Shown here one piece after another: positions 1 to 12,960 of a stretch of 64,000 nt of DNA. The notes beneath the pieces are model-generated. The model searched no databases and was not told the DNA's origin. It saw only the letters and a program-made list of their open reading frames with translations. The translations under genes were made by a program, and so were the position numbers. The stretch is from Ischnura elegans (Eukaryota; Arthropoda; Insecta; Odonata; Coenagrionidae). Within the stretch, counting starts at the first letter, position 1, and each line of letters begins with the position of its first letter. The stretch lies in the NCBI RefSeq assembly GCF_921293095.1, contig NC_060254.1, positions 105,238,917-105,302,916 of the forward strand. The letters run 5' to 3'.

Positions 1-315
1 AATGTGCCTGACTTTAACTCTTAATTTGATTGAAGAAAAGACAAGGTAATATTCTCGCATTATAAATCAATACATAGTCATTAATTTCATTAAACTTCAG
101 GTTTAAACTAAAGAAACAGGAGTTTGAGCTGATACCCTCAATGGCCAACGTTCAACTTGGTAAGCCTGGAGATGAATTTTAAGGAATATAAGCGGATGTG
201 AACATTAGGAACAACAGTGTTATGTGGTTACAAGATAATAAATGAACCAGAATATATACCCACTATATACAATGTGTAAAATATTTACAAAGTATACAAT
301 ACTAGCTGATCCAGC

Positions 316-617
316 CAGTGGCATACAGAGGGAGGGGTGTTTGGGGGATAACCCCCCCCCCAGAGCTCAGAGAAATTTTTAAGTTTAATCCGTTATACTT
401 GATTGGATTGATATTACCAATAAAAAAGCGTAGGGATTAGTAAGGTACCCCTCGCAAAGCTGTAAAACTCACCATTTTGAACCATTTATCTTAAAAATCT
501 GCAATTTACTAATCTCGCACCTACCGCTTATCCTGGAGGGTATTCAATACCCTTACACACCTCTGTATTGGTTGCACCTAAACCCTCCCCCAGACTTAAT
601 TCCTGGCTGCTCCCCTG
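316..617. mobile_element. hAT-type MITE, family 1 copy
   Basis: The left end begins CAGTGGCATACAGAG and the right end finishes GCTGCTCCCCTG. The body (G/C-run hairpin base, then a stretch close to 'GAGCTCAGAGAAATTTTTAAG') is shared with copies at 1371-1664, about 19861-20175 and, inverted, 21204-21453. The flanking octamers match only partly, so the copy looks old. There is no coding capacity. Family assignment rests on the well-bounded sister copy at 21204-21453. Confidence 0.6.
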
Positions 618-639
618 CATCTCGCAACAGCGCAAGCAA

Positions 640-1060
640 AGGTGTTAGAAGATTAAAAGCAACCTGAATGTCTTTTTTGAATGGTTATGCAAAATGGTTA
701 CTTTACGCGGTTTTCAGATGTCAGTGCGGTTTCAAGGAACAAATTCACTAAATAGATAATATAGGAGCATCATATATTTTTCAATTTTATAAGCAGTGAA
801 ATTTTCATCTTCCATATTATTTTTATTATGAAATTACTATTTTTATTAACTTTTATCCAATTTTTTAGATCCAGAATAGAAACAAAATCCATTTCCCAGC
901 ATGCAATTCCTAAATTTTTCCGGGGGAGGATGGGCTCGATTCCACGGGTAAGGGGAGCCCTTGCCGAGGGCCCCCAACCACCTCTTAAAGCTCCTACAAG
1001 GAGGGACTAGAAGAGGGGGCCTGAGGGGAACCTCCCAGCAGTAGTGGGGGGTCCGAACAA
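640..1060. repeat. Interspersed repeat family R1, copy 1
   Basis: This stretch resembles 9545-9860 and 10155-10470 over several blocks: a 'TTTTTTGAA..GGTTAT' start, an 'AAGCAGTG(A/G)AATT' middle, and a GC-rich tail with 'GCCGAGGGCCCCCA'. No open frame is conserved among the three copies, and the termini and class are not resolved. Confidence 0.5.
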
Positions 1061-1370
1061 AATTATAATTTATCTAGTGTAAAATTGATATACCACAGTT
1101 GGCGTCTATGTCCTTTCTACACCCTGTCCCCTCTCTGGATCTGCCGCTGACTGTGATCCCCTCTCCCGTTCATCCGCCCTTCCCGGCAAAAACTAATAGC
1201 TTTAGGAAGTGAATGTGAAAGTCTTGGAATGGGGTACGATAGAATCATCTATTTCGGGGTGGGGAGATTGTTTCAAAGGCTCTCCTTGAAAGTTGCAGCG
1301 GTGAAAGTGGAAACCATTGGTTGTAGCCAGTGCTGAGGAAGGGTAACAAGGTCCAAGCTGCCCCCTTATG

Positions 1371-1664
1371 CAGTGGCGCAGCGAGGGGGGGTTTTGTGGG
1401 ATAAAACCCCCCCCCCCCGAGCTCAGACAAATATTTAAGTTAAATCCATTTTACGTAATTAGATTAGGATTACTTATAGAATAGTGTTAGGATTAATCAA
1501 GTATCCCTCATAAAACTGTAAAAGTCGCCATTTTGAACCATTATTCTTAAAATTTTCTGGAGGAGGGCCCCGACAAATCCCGCTTACCCTGGCGGGTATG
1601 CAATACCCCACACACACAAGTATTATTTGTGCCTAAACCCCCCCAGCCTTAACTCTTAGCTGCG
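1371..1664. mobile_element. hAT-type MITE, family 1 copy
   Basis: It starts CAGTGGCGCAGCGAGG and ends AGCTGCG, with the octamer CCCTTATG at both 1363-1370 and 1665-1672. An 8-bp duplication is the hAT signature. The right terminus is a few bases shorter than the inverted copy of the left. The interior is non-coding and matches the copies at 316-617 and 21204-21453. Confidence 0.7.
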
Positions 1665-2502
1665 CCCTTATGAACTTCTGAGATATCAAGTGAATCCTTT
1701 CAATAAGAAAAATCCGAATATACCCCATCAAATTAGGATTAAAAAAATTAAAAAATAGTTCTCCTACGGCCTTAGAGAATGATTTTTTTCTCTTGAAAGT
1801 GTGGCAGATTTTTAAATTATTTGATATTGTGGTAAATTCATTATTATGAAGATTGTCTTATTTCAATAGCCGCTTAAAATTTCTATTACATGCAGCAACT
1901 GTGACGTAACATTTGGGTTTCACATACCCTTGGTCATGAGGTAGTAATCCTGATTTTTCTATGATGTGTGAACATAAAAACTGAAATCGCAGGTTGCCCA
2001 AGGCAGTAGCCAGGGGGGATCAAAGGGGATATATCCCCCCCGAAATGAAAACAAAAATTAAACAGATATTACCGACTTTATGCTTGCTTGGTGCTCACAC
2101 GACAATGTTATTGCGGCGCAGTGGCATGAGGTAGTGAGTAGTGATACTACTTAGTATAACTACTCACTACTAAATGTCACTAGATAGCATGCACTACGCC
2201 AACTAAGGAAGCAACGAAACTTTGGAGTCGTGTTCGAGCTGTATTCAGGAATATTGGATAGGCTTAGAGATTTTTCTCGATGTTTCGTGGTGCCGCGTCT
2301 ACGAAATAAATAAGCACGCCGTCAAGCACGGAGAGGCAGTTCCGTCTTGGAAAGTGATCCAATGCGACTTAAGTCAATAATTATCAAAGCGAAGATGTAG
2401 GTGCAGTGCGTGTAGTTGCAGTGCAGTGTGTGAAATAATAGTCCTGTGAATTATAACAGAGATGAGTGAGTTATGATTTTTTAAGAGTCCCTACCAAGTG
2501 AA

Positions 2503-2871
2503 CAGGGGCGTCGACTTATAAAAAATATCGTCCCATATCCTCCGATATGGGGGGGCCCATATCGGAGGTCTTGCTCAGGGAAGAGATTAAATTCAAAGTG
2601 TCTCAGCACCGAAACACTATCATGATTCATATCACTTGTTTTCAGTTAATCTGCATACTACCTTATGATTTGTTTTAACTCATTGTTGAATTTATTTTAA
2701 AAGGTAACTATCGTCAAGCATGGGGAATAAAAAATACCAATATATTTTTGTGATTTCACAAAGCATAATATAACAAAATTATTTTCTTGAATTATTGAGG
2801 GGGCTCCGCCCCCCAAACGAATCTTTAAGGGGGCTCGGGCCCCCTCAGGCCCCATGGAGTCGGCGCCACTG
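2503..2871. mobile_element. hAT-type MITE, family 2
   Basis: Terminal inverted repeats are CAGGGGCGTCGACT on the left and the inverse of CAGTGGCGCCGACTCC on the right. The octamer CAAGTGAA stands exactly at both flanks (2495-2502 and 2872-2879). The interior holds G-rich/C-rich hairpins but no coding frame. Class assignment is secure; the parent transposase is not in the window. Confidence 0.8.
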
Positions 2872-3099
2872 CAAGTGAAACTTGCGTAGTGTAATATGCC
2901 TATCAATTTATCAATATCAAGCTGTTTAATATACGAATCGGTAGGTATTTCAATTTGGCATTGTATTTTTAGGGCACTGTATTAAATAAAACAAGCCGTT
3001 TCGGAGATAGAAAAGTTTGGAAAAAGGATCACGACTCTTTAGTGGCACGTACTTTTGAAGGTATGTAGATATTTGTGTTTGGATTTGATAACTACCGAG

Positions 3100-3540
3100 C
3101 GGGCGCGCCTGATATTTATACACGACCAGACGCGTGGCGTACTTTGTCCACGATAGATGCATTTATATGATAACTCTCGATTATTGTTAGAATTTATCTT
3201 TATTTGTAGAAATTCGTTCAGGCTAGTACATTTATAGGTGATATTGGTATAAAGGGCACACAGATGGTAGAGGTGGTACACCCTTGGTCGCGCAGCATAC
3301 TTTATACGCCACGGGTGTCGGTTTCCTCTTGCCGATCTAAAAACATTTTTCTACAATAATTTGTACTTAAAAAAAATCACGCTGCAGATAGTGAAAATTA
3401 CATTGTATGAATACACGAGACCATTCAAGAAAAGCGAAGCACGATGTACACGGCCGGTCGTGCGGCGTAATTTGAACGCCACGGGTGTCGGTTCCTCTAT
3501 TGCCGATCTAAAAATAAATTACCTGCAATACTTCGTCGAG
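3100..3540. repeat. Short tandem array, ~171-bp unit, about three diverged copies
   Basis: Three similar segments lie near 3104, 3275 and 3445. Each holds a 'GGTCG(C/T)GC-GGCGTA' core followed, in the last two, by 'GCCACGGGTGTCGGTT' and 'GCCGATCTAAAAA'. The spacing is close to 171 bp. No protein is conserved between units. Confidence 0.55.
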
Positions 3541-3969
3541 CTTTGATGAGTCGCAATATAGACCGTCAAAGTACATTATACTAATGAACGAGGCCATTCT
3601 AACCCAGAATGTACGTACAATGTTGAAATCCTTGGTATTCAATGATTGGCGTGTTTAACACGCGCTATAGCGCTCTCGCTCGAGAGTTAAAATCATAGCT
3701 TCAGTTTCGAAAATATGACGATTACGTAGTCAATTTAATTTTTTCAGGTCTGTTCAGCATTTCAAATGGCAAGAAAAAAAATCAACCTGATATTGCGCAA
3801 ATAGCTGAAAATCGGATCTGAATTTAGCTTTGCATCTCTGTTGCCAGGTTCAGCTTATTCGAAATGCTATTGGAATCATAAAATCGATTGGAAATTTTAT
3901 CTAGTCCTAGGAAAAATGATCATAGTGCCTAAAACAGAATATCTAAAAAAACTTCCCCGAAACGCAATG

Positions 3970-4610
3970 GAAAAGCCTTGCGGCAATGAGCCAGGCCCGT
4001 CGGGTTGAAAATCATGATGGGTTGTTAAGATTTAAAGAAATGTATAAAGCAATTGTGCGTACACTATACAACTTATGCAGTGACATGGATTCTGAAACAT
4101 CTTTAAAGGCTGATTCTTTTCTAAGATCAGTCATTTCAAGTGATTTTGTTGTGAGCTTATATTGCTTAGGAATGTTGTTCCCTTATACACTGTCGCTATG
4201 CTGAACACTCCAATCTCCATTATGCGATTTGGCAGCAGCTTTACAACATGTCGATTTAATTAACCCGTTAACGGGTTAAGACTATTGAAGATGTTTGTCA
4301 AAATGTTGATATAAAATTTGCTGAACTTTTCATGAACGTGGAGAACTTACTCAGGACCATTTACGAGGAAATGAAAATTCCGCGAATAACAGCCCGCCAA
4401 GAGCATAGGTTGAACTACAACACAAAAGAGCTTGAGACTTATTTTAGAATTACTATAATGATTCCACTTTTGGATGATTTCATTGATGAGCTTACGTCGA
4501 GATTACAAAATCACAAAGACACAGTATCATTTCTCAATATTTTAATACCATATATCTGTGCGTTACCGCAGAGTGGAAATCGACACCGAAGAGTTAATTA
4601 ATTAGTTTGC
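3970..4610 (+). pseudogene. Degenerate hAT transposase (ZMYM1/DUF4371-like)
   Basis: Two open stretches in different frames read as consecutive parts of one hAT-superfamily transposase. At 3986-4204 the protein has ARRVENHDG, then a long helix-rich segment ending FVVSLYCLGMLFPYTLSLC. At 4332-4601 it has EMKIPRITARQ-HRLNYNT, then ETYFRITIMIPLLDDFIDEL. These are hallmarks of the catalytic-core C-terminal half of ZMYM1-like hAT proteins that animals carry in many copies. The reading frame changes between the parts, the N-terminal zinc-finger region and the C-terminal dimerisation region are missing, and no start or terminal repeats remain. A 19-bp palindrome at 4260-4279 sits in the gap. This is a relic, not a working gene. 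Confidence 0.75.
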
Positions 4611-4820
4611 AGCAAAGAAATCTAGAAGGCTAAATTTAATTATTTAATAATATGTTTATATTATCCTTTAAGGGTTTATAATAAATACGTATATAGTTAA
4701 CCGTATACGCTATTTTATTTATCTTATTTAAATAATTTTATGTTTGTCTACTATTCCATAAAACCCCCCCGAAAATATTTCCTGGCTACGGCCTTGAGGT
4801 TGCCTGTAATGATTTGGTGT

Positions 4821-4917
4821 CATAGGCGGATCCAGACGGGGGCACGTACCCCGTTTTGTATTACAAGGTATCCTTGTGCCTTCCCCCCCAAAGAAAGAAA
4901 TCCTGGATCCGCCCCTG
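4821..4917. mobile_element. 97-bp hAT MITE, family 3
   Basis: The left end is CATAGGCGGATCCAG and the right end is the inverse of CAGGGGCGGATCCAGGA. Flanking octamers are TTTGGTGT (4813-4820) and TTTGGAGT (4918-4925), differing at one base. A second family member lies at 17052-17243. Confidence 0.75.
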
Positions 4918-4925
4918 TTTGGAGT

Positions 4926-7900
4926 TAATTAGAACTGTATCATGCTCTCCGGCGCTTAGGCGGCTTGGGATTCCTACCTCGAGATAGCCTAAGACCAAAT
5001 TTCAAAAAAACATCACGCAAATGTTGGTGCTCTATTTTGGCACATTGCCTCAACTTTCAATTGGTATAGTATCGAAAGTAATAACGCGACGACCGCTATC
5101 GTGATTAAGAATACCCTTAGATTTATATTTCAATGTGTTCGAAAAATCGGCGAGGAGAAAAACCTGGTTTATCGTAAACTTGACCATATAAGCGAGTAGA
5201 CCCACCGTTCGGGCGGAACGCTGTGGCCAACATTGCACAGTGGGAAAGTGAGGGGGATAAGGGAGCATGACGTCACGGCTGGGAATGCAGAAGATATACT
5301 GTATATGCGCTTGAGATATTTTAACACTCATCCGCTGCAAAGTCGCTGAAAAGTGAAGATGCTGGGCGGGCAAAATGATTATAGACTTAAAAAAGATATT
5401 TTTGCGATGAACTAAGGCATCTTATAGCCTTGACTGTGTGCAAAAAGTTACATAAATCAAGATTAAGCAAGAAGCGATTGTATTAAATACATTGATTAAG
5501 ACTGTCATATGTAAACATATGCATACCCAGTGAGGGGCAGGGGGGGGGGGGCAGCTGCCCCCCCTAGAAGCAAAAATCGCAAAAGTCTTTAAGAAAAATT
5601 TACTGAATTGAAACTAAAGTATTCAACAAAATAATATTCAAATTCGATATTGGAGCTCTAGAAATCTGCTATTCGACCCATCTCTAATAGTAACGCAAGA
5701 AATATACGACTTTACGTTTCTTGACCAGGGAGACAAATGATGGAATTGTCTATCAGAGATTTTTCTATGCCAACAAATGAATGCCATAAATGTATTTCTG
5801 GCACCTTGCCCCTTGGGAGCTGGTACATACCTCTGCCCCTCCTCATACATTACGTCTCTTTGTGGTAATCCAAAGCAAACCAATGCCCCCAGGAGGGTTT
5901 TAAACCAGGAAAGCAGGGAGTCCAAATAACCTCGGAGTCCTAGATAATGTGGAGTCCCTGCTGAGATGGTCTCTTGGGACTCAGTCCAGCAGTCATGCTA
6001 AGGAGAGAACTCAGCCCTCCCGCAAAGGTTAAATTCTTCCAATAAATCAGCTTTATTTCATCATGAAAGTTCATTTGTAACTATTTTATATTTACTTCAT
6101 TTGCGGAACCTTACATAGCCAATATTAATGGAAGCTAGATTTTATGATTTCAATACTGGTCTCTTTGAATATATGGAACGAATTGGAATAGTGATGAAGT
6201 AACTGTGAGTTGAATAATTTTAAAAGAAGTAATTTATATTATTTCATCTTAATTTGAAGAGATTCCATCGTGCCTAGCTGTCATGTCTTGTAAATTTTGC
6301 TCTATTTATGTTAATATGATTTATCATGTTATGTATCATCATTCTTTACCGTTATAATATCGGCACACATTCATGCCTCTTTGGAAAAGTAAGAGAGAAT
6401 GTGTCCACCTCTCTCCTCCTCCCTGGGTTCCTCACTCTCTCCCCCATGGCTCAGCCAAGAGCGAGGAGATGCAGTGTGAGTTCATTCAGCTGAGGGAGAA
6501 GCTTCAGATATGCTCAATGGAAGATTTTGAAGCTGTCTCTCGCTCTCTCTCATGCAATCACTCTCCTTCTACTGAATGTGAAAAGTGAACACGTAGTGTA
6601 GACACGCAGGCAGAACTTTGCTTGGGAAAGTTGGTGCTTTTTTGGTAAGGGGTTAGCCTATACTGATATTTCTCGATGACAATTATGTACTTTCAAATCA
6701 ATGAATGAAATGCAAGTTTGATAAAAATTCCTATGTCATTCCCATCCCCCCTGTCAGCCTGGGATCAATAGATAAAAGGTCTTTGAGCTGTACTTGGGTG
6801 TTTTGGGGGCCTTCTTTTGTGCAGAAAAGAAGAATAAAACAATCTCCCTTCAATGCATTGGGGGAGAAAATATTGATATCTTTTTTTTTAGCTATACCGT
6901 ACAACCAATGGAATTGATAAAGAAAATATGACTGATATTGATTAGCATGTAAATGCAAGTCCATCAATGCATTCACATCATTGTCTACTCTGGCAAAACA
7001 ACAGATGACTAATCTGAAAGATTTTCCTACTCATAAATAAATGTTGATGTAAGCACAAAATATTTTACTGGTAAAATGTGCTTTAATTAATAATTTTCTC
7101 CAGGATTAAGAGCAAACACATCAATCCTAGAGATATTTGTCAATAAATTCAATGCCAAGTTTAGGGTCTATAGGGATTATTTCGTGCAAAATAACTACGC
7201 CTTATGTAACAATGAAAACTATCAATTTATTTCGTCAGCAATACAATTGAGTTGCACTGAGAGAATCGGCGAACCACGATGGCCGCTGTTTCAGTCCAGT
7301 TCCGCGCTACAGCAGGCAGGTCTAACTCGTGTGGGCTCAGGGATGCTACTCCCGGAGAAGGGTGCCAAATCCCTGTCCCAGGGTACCATTACCCTGCTGG
7401 CGCCAAAGGTCCTTCACCTGTCTCCCTCCAGGCAGTGCTGTCTTTCGTGGTAGTGTAAATTATTTGAACGCTACACCTAGCACATAGAAACCACAATTAG
7501 ACATGGGATTATATTCGGAGAAATACAGTACTAAAATTTTTGAACCTTTTTTCGGACCAAAAAACTAAATACCATTCAATCATGGACACTTTCAAATAAT
7601 TTCTAGCAATAATGCTTGATACCTGCTTCTCCATCTTTCACATTTCAGACCTATGTATTCAATTTATTCAGACAGGAATGATGTACCACTATAAATTGAA
7701 TCGTATTCTCAGGAGCCAATTGCCAGTAACAGTGTCGTGTAAGCAATACTTAGGTGTAGGTAGTATGTTGCTATAGGTAGTATGTAATGTTTCTTTTTAA
7801 AAGAGAAAATAATTTTGAATTCAATTCTTTCAGCACAGTTAGCAAGAAATTAAATGTATCATTACAGAAAATATGCACATGTAGTCTGATGTACTACAAG

Positions 7901-8596
7901 GAAATGAAAAGGCATTAGGTATGAGCAGCAAAAAAAATGATTATGATAACCAAGTGAAAAAGAAGTAAAAGGCTTGATATGTTTTATCTCTGTATACAGT
8001 AGAGAATGTATTACTTGGGTCAATGAATAAAGATTAGGTATCTGTTTTTGAATAATATTAAGTTCAGAGAATTGACTCTTAATGGACAGTACACATTACT
8101 TAATTAATGTTTGGCATGGAAATCATCTCACATTAAGAGGTGACCATGTTTTGGTTGAATATAGTCAAGTCCACCCCTGAATGATAATAAAAGATGATGT
8201 GCTTGAATTTCGGATAAAATCACTACTTTACAAAAAATAACATAGAACAACTTGAACTGGATGAAAATTATAAGTACCACTCATATCCAGGGCTGATAAA
8301 CCACCACAAACAATCTTTTTCTGTGCCAGACTGGAGCCTGGGTCGAAGACTTCTTGCAACTCATCACCATCTCCTTTATTTTCATTGGGAAAAGGTGACA
8401 ATACCATTCACAGAAGACATTCTTGCTTGATGCACTGATGTATGCACACTGCACAGACAATCATTCATTGATTCAGGCATGAATATGTACTTCCAACTGA
8501 TTCACAGGCGTAAATGGATCATTCCTCTGAATTTCTGTCATTCTACGAGAAAATGAAATGGAGAAATAAGATTTTCTCACTTTCTATGACTAATAC
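4926..8596. other. Mostly unassigned non-coding DNA
   Basis: I find no convincing gene. Around 5529-5640 lies a truncated copy of the MITE at 8605-8913 (the G-run/C-run hairpin followed by a GCAAAAATCGCAAAAGTC-like body). Around 6365-6590 and 7240-7455 are two GC-richer patches with short open frames; neither has a recognisable domain or good splice sites. The rest is AT-rich without repeats I can name. Confidence 0.4.
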
Positions 8597-8604
8597 AATT
8601 TGAA

Positions 8605-8913
8605 CACGGGCGTACCCAGCAAAGGGCAGGGTGGGGCAGCTCCCCCCCCTCCCCTTCCACTTAGAAACAAGAGTCGCAGAAGTCTTTGAGCAAAATCAGT
8701 ACTGAATTGAAACAAAAGCATTCAACAAATTTTCTTTAAACCCACGAAAAATGATATATATTAGTTTAAGATGTGTTACTAAAATAAAGCTATTTTTTCA
8801 AGGAAATAGTCTCATAAATCCTATTGCTGCTCCCCCCTCAGACCTTGGCTTGCACCCCCTCCCCCTAGAACACGGCTTGTCCCCCCCTAGTAATGATTCT
8901 GGGTACGCCCTTG
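8605..8913. mobile_element. hAT MITE, family 4
   Basis: Terminal repeats are CACGGGCGTACCCAG and the inverse of CAAGGGCGTACCCAG. The 8-bp duplication AATTTGAA is perfect (8597-8604 and 8914-8921). The interior is non-coding. A partial copy lies at 5529-5640. Confidence 0.85.
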
Positions 8914-9544
8914 AATTTGAATGTACCTGAACAAATGGAAAAAAAATTAAATTGAAGTTTTACAATAGTTCTTCTACTAAACAGATTATTTGCAACCAAA
9001 AATTGTGTCAAATGGTAATTTACAAAAAAGGATTAACAAATACATATCAAAAAACAAAAGAGAGTCAAAAAGATCTCGCTATGATCTTTGAGTAAAGAGA
9101 AGGGAGAGCCTTGAAAGTGAGCTAAGATTATATCATGCGTATTACTCTATACAAATTATTTTCATAATATAAAATAAAGTTTAACCTTGGACTTTTATTT
9201 TGAAATTTGTCTGTTTTATTTAATTTTCACACTCACCCCTTTGCTTATCCTCATTTCTCAAAAGACTTCTTTGCTTCAATATGTTTACATTCCATGGTCC
9301 AACATCCTCATCCACCACACTTTCCAGGGGTGGTATGGCCGGGTCGGCTGATCGGTGACAGCCAATGGCCCCTTAGCTTATGGGCCCATCACAATGCTCC
9401 AGTCTATTGTGAAGCGTACATGAATGGCGTTATAGAAAACTCAGATTACTTAAACATAAGATTTTTTTGCAATTACAAAATTCTAGGTTTACATTAGTTG
9501 CTAAATTTATGAAATAATGACAAAAATTATATAAAAAAGAAATT

Positions 9545-10470
9545 AAGGTGCCAGAAGATAAAAGAGAACGTGATGCTTTTTTGAAAGGGTTATTCAAAAG
9601 GTTATTTTAGAGGTTTAGTTTAGATTTGAGTGCAGTTTAAAGGAAATTATACTCTTAATAGATACCCAGACAGCACAGAATCCTCCGTATCTAATTCGTA
9701 TGTAGATAGTATGCATTGACTACCGCTCCGTCGCTTTTCGTCAATGGATACTATCTGCATACGAATTAGATACGGAGGATTCTGTGCCGTCTGGGTAATA
9801 AAACCATAGTAAGGTTTTAATTTTTATTAGCAGTGGAATTTTCACTTTTAGTGCTACTTTTTTTGTTTCCTTGTTGTGTGTATTTATTATTCCTTTTACC
9901 AATTTTCTACTGATGCCATAAATATCCGACAGTACGTTTCTTTACCCAGGAGATGAAAGCCAGAAATATTCAATGGAGAATTTCCTACACATTTCCTAAA
10001 CCAGATAATGACACAATTTCTCAATAAATTCCTCATTAATCTACCCAAACCTACTCCTGTCTTTTCTTATCTACCCATCCTTCCTTTGCTCTTAAATATT
10101 CTTAATGATTTCTTCAGCAATCCACAGTTTCCTTATCCTATGCCTTTCCATCTTTTTGGAAAAGGGTATTTGAAGGGTTATTATATAGGTTTCTTTTATA
10201 TTTCAGTGCAGCTTTAAGGAAAAAATATTCTTAATAGTAGATGATTGTACCACAATAAAGTTTTAATTTTTACAAGCAGTGGAATTCTCACTTTGCAAGA
10301 GCTACTATCCTTATGAAATTGCTATTTTTCATTAATGTTCATCTTATTTTTAAGAGCCAGAATAGCATGGACATACAATTTCCTAAAATTTTCTGGAGTG
10401 GGACCCCTGAATCCTCCAGGAGGAGGGCCCCATAGTGGACCCTAGCCGAGGGCCCCCAGTCACACTAAAC
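9545..10470. repeat. Repeat family R1, copies 2 and 3
   Basis: Copy 2 (9545-9860) and copy 3 (10155-10470) resemble 640-1060. Copy 2 is interrupted by the palindromic element at 9665-9795, and copy 3 shows the uninterrupted site. Between and after them, a segment at about 9893-10150 recurs at about 10763-11012 in two sub-blocks of changed order, implying a local duplication. Confidence 0.5.
9665..9795. mobile_element. 131-bp palindromic En/Spm-like MITE
   Basis: It begins CCCAGACAGCACAGAATCC and ends with its inverse; the inverted arms are ~50 bp and nearly perfect, with a short centre. TA flanks both ends (9663-9664 and 9796-9797). The terminal CCCAG, 2-bp duplication and strong self-complementarity match the larger elements at 26040, 26188, 37991, 38284 and 46274. 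Confidence 0.7.
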
Positions 10471-10650
10471 TGCCCCTGGCACTTTCTCCCTTTAGGATCA
10501 ACCTCGCTGGTCTATTCCATGTGTCATACAGTTCATCAATGTATTCTTTCCACTTATTCTGCATCATTCTATTATTTGGACAAATTGCTTCATTCTTAAA
10601 CCTAATTCGCAGCATAGCCAGTCCTCCTTTAATACCAGATAGTGACACAG
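10460..10650 (-). mobile_element. LINE fragment (non-LTR retrotransposon, region before RT)
   Basis: The minus strand encodes NNRMMQNKWKEYIDELYD followed by NRP. This matches the 'rWKEYIEELY..NRP' linker between endonuclease and reverse transcriptase in many animal LINEs. It is short, without catalytic motifs, and its upstream frame is decayed. Confidence 0.5.
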
Positions 10651-11769
10651 ACTGGCTTATGATTCCCCTACCTCTTCTTCCCTCTCCAAGCTTCCCCTTT
10701 CACCAAATTGCCTCTTCCCCTAAATATACTTCAGCCTCCTTTTTTTCTGTGCCATGTATCATTAATCTACTCAAACCTTCTGCTGTCTTTTCTCATCTAC
10801 CCATCCATCTTTTGCTCTTAAATTATCTTAATGATTTCTTCAGCAATCCGCAGTTTCCCTATCGTATGCCTTTCCATGTACTCCATAAATTTCTCAGTTG
10901 CATTTATTATGCATTCCTTTTACCATTTTGCTACTGATGCCATAAATATCCGACAGTACGTTACTTGACCCAGGATATGAAAGCCAGAAATATTCAATGG
11001 AGAATTTCCAACACAGGCGAATGAATGCCGTAAGTATCCAGCCCCTTGATCTCTCCCTTTTGTTAAAGAAAGCACCAAGTCCACCCACGGTTTCAAACCC
11101 CAAATCAGGAAACTTTGGTAAGCCAACGTGAATAATAGAGACTTTGAAATGGATAGCTTGAGGCATCACTTGGTGAAATAGCTTCAAGTAGAATCAAAAA
11201 ACTCTTTATTTCAGTTTATAACACAAAAAAAATATTCCTCTTATGTGAGCTTCCATAACTTCGTTTGAAAAAATGGCATAAGAAAAATTTTTTTTTTTTT
11301 TGAATAGGTATTGCTTCCTTGTTTATGGTAAATTTAAACTCTTCCTAGTGTAACCAGGTGAGCTTGGTCCATTGGACATTTAACGTACGTGATTAGTTAC
11401 ACATCATTGGAAGGTTAATATAAATTCTAAAACATTGCCTTCTAACAAGCATATTTTGGAAAATTTAAATATACATCTACGTAATCCCTTGTGAGTTAAC
11501 GCAATTGCGTGCAGCAAGGGATGAGTATTCAACAGTCATGCAACAGCAGGTTGCACTTGGATACTTTCATGCACATTAGGGTGGTCCTTATTTTAAAAGT
11601 TTTCGAATTTATTTTGGGATGCCCCCCCCCCCCCCCAGTTTTATCCCATTTGGTGAGAAAACAAATCATGAAAATTATATTTTCAATTGGATACCAGGAA
11701 AACATGCCGCATCGCACTCAAAGTTTTGAAATTTTGGTATTTTTCAGCTTAGTAAAACCACTTGTCTGT

Positions 11770-12960
11770 TTCCACACTTTTATTTAAACCCACCATGGTT
11801 TCGACAACTCGTGCCATTATCAAGGTACATAGCCTTGGATGACAGCCTTTTTATGGTGGTAGAGTTTTTCAGGTGGGGGGAGGGTTATTGGGATGTGTTC
11901 ATTCCAAGGTTAATGATGACGTCAATGGGTGATTGCCCAGTGAGAAATGGGTGGTGGAATCCACGTGGAACCCACGTGGAGAATTAACGTGGATACCACG
12001 TGTTTTTGGTCGTGGAATCAACGTGGAACCCACATGGAAATTTGGTGGAAAAATTAAAACAGCAGTAGGTGCTGTCCTAAAACCATTAAAACCTCAACCA
12101 CTCTATATCTAAACCTTCTATATATGTGTCTACGAATTTTCATGTGCTCTCATGGCTGCCTTTCCACGAATTATATAAAAATAGAATGTGCGATACATTT
12201 TCACATAACTAGCGTGGTTTCAGGATGATAAATGACGCAATGTCACCAGAGAGTTAAGTTCCACAAATTAGAAATTCTGTTTAACATTTAATACTAATCA
12301 CCACAAATCCACTTGAAATCAACGTGGATTCCACGTGGGTCCAACCACTCAATATCCACCACCACCAAATATCCACCACTCAACGTGGATTCCACGTGGA
12401 TTCCACCACCCATTTCTCACTGGGTGGTGGGAGGTAGGGGTGAGTGGAATGGGAACATATGGTCGTTACATAATTTAAAATTAGCAGGGCAATTAACAAT
12501 TTCAAACTATTCTAAGAAATCCAGTTTCTGCCTCTAGTCATGTATGTACTTGTAAAATTTTTGCAACAAAATTGCACCACTGGTGTTCGTCATTCAAATG
12601 TCTTGCAATTCCTGATGAGTTGTCGTTATTCAAAAAACATCGTCTATGTTCTCTCATTCTCGTTTTAAAACTCCTCCCAGTCTGGCGAATATATTTGGTT
12701 TCACAATCGTCACAAATCATTTCATACACTCCACCTTTATCATCATTACAATATTCACCAATAGAGTTAAACAATAATTTACCTAGTGTCAAAGTAGTGT
12801 ACCTAGTTGGTATTTTTGGGTGTTTTTCGCACATAACTGAAGATGATGTCACTCTCGGATTGTTCTATCACTTTTTTGTCTTCTACAACGACTCATTAGA
12901 CACTCGCAGAGTATCACCTCAAATTTCTTTCATTTCTGCCCTTTGGATTCCGAGACATCG
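11770..12960 (-). mobile_element. 5'-truncated Penelope-like element, split by a MITE
   Basis: At 12852-12538 the minus strand encodes a GIY-YIG endonuclease domain (GGVYEMICDDC, then KYIRQTGRSFKTRMREHRR), the C-terminal nuclease of Penelope-like retroelements. Downstream come the 3' non-coding tail and, at 11797-11825, a conserved PLE terminal motif with a hammerhead-like stem (GGCA/TGTC) closed by GAAAC. The reverse transcriptase is absent, so the copy is 5'-truncated. A 489-bp element (11936-12424) sits between nuclease and tail. The copy is old and inactive. Confidence 0.75.
11936..12424. mobile_element. 489-bp En/Spm-like element with CCACGTGG array
   Basis: It starts CCCAGTGAGAAATGGG and ends with the inverse; TG flanks both sides (11934-11935 and 12425-12426). 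Both subterminal regions hold repeated 'GGAATCCACGTGG' words built on the palindrome CCACGTGG. The centre is non-coding. It is inserted in the PLE tail. Same architecture as the elements at 26188, 37991 and 46274. Confidence 0.75.

Noticed and set aside
10521-11187. Overlapping frames of 97-138 codons
   Set aside because: They lie over duplicated repeat sequence (9893-10150 versus 10763-11012) and run in conflicting frames and strands.
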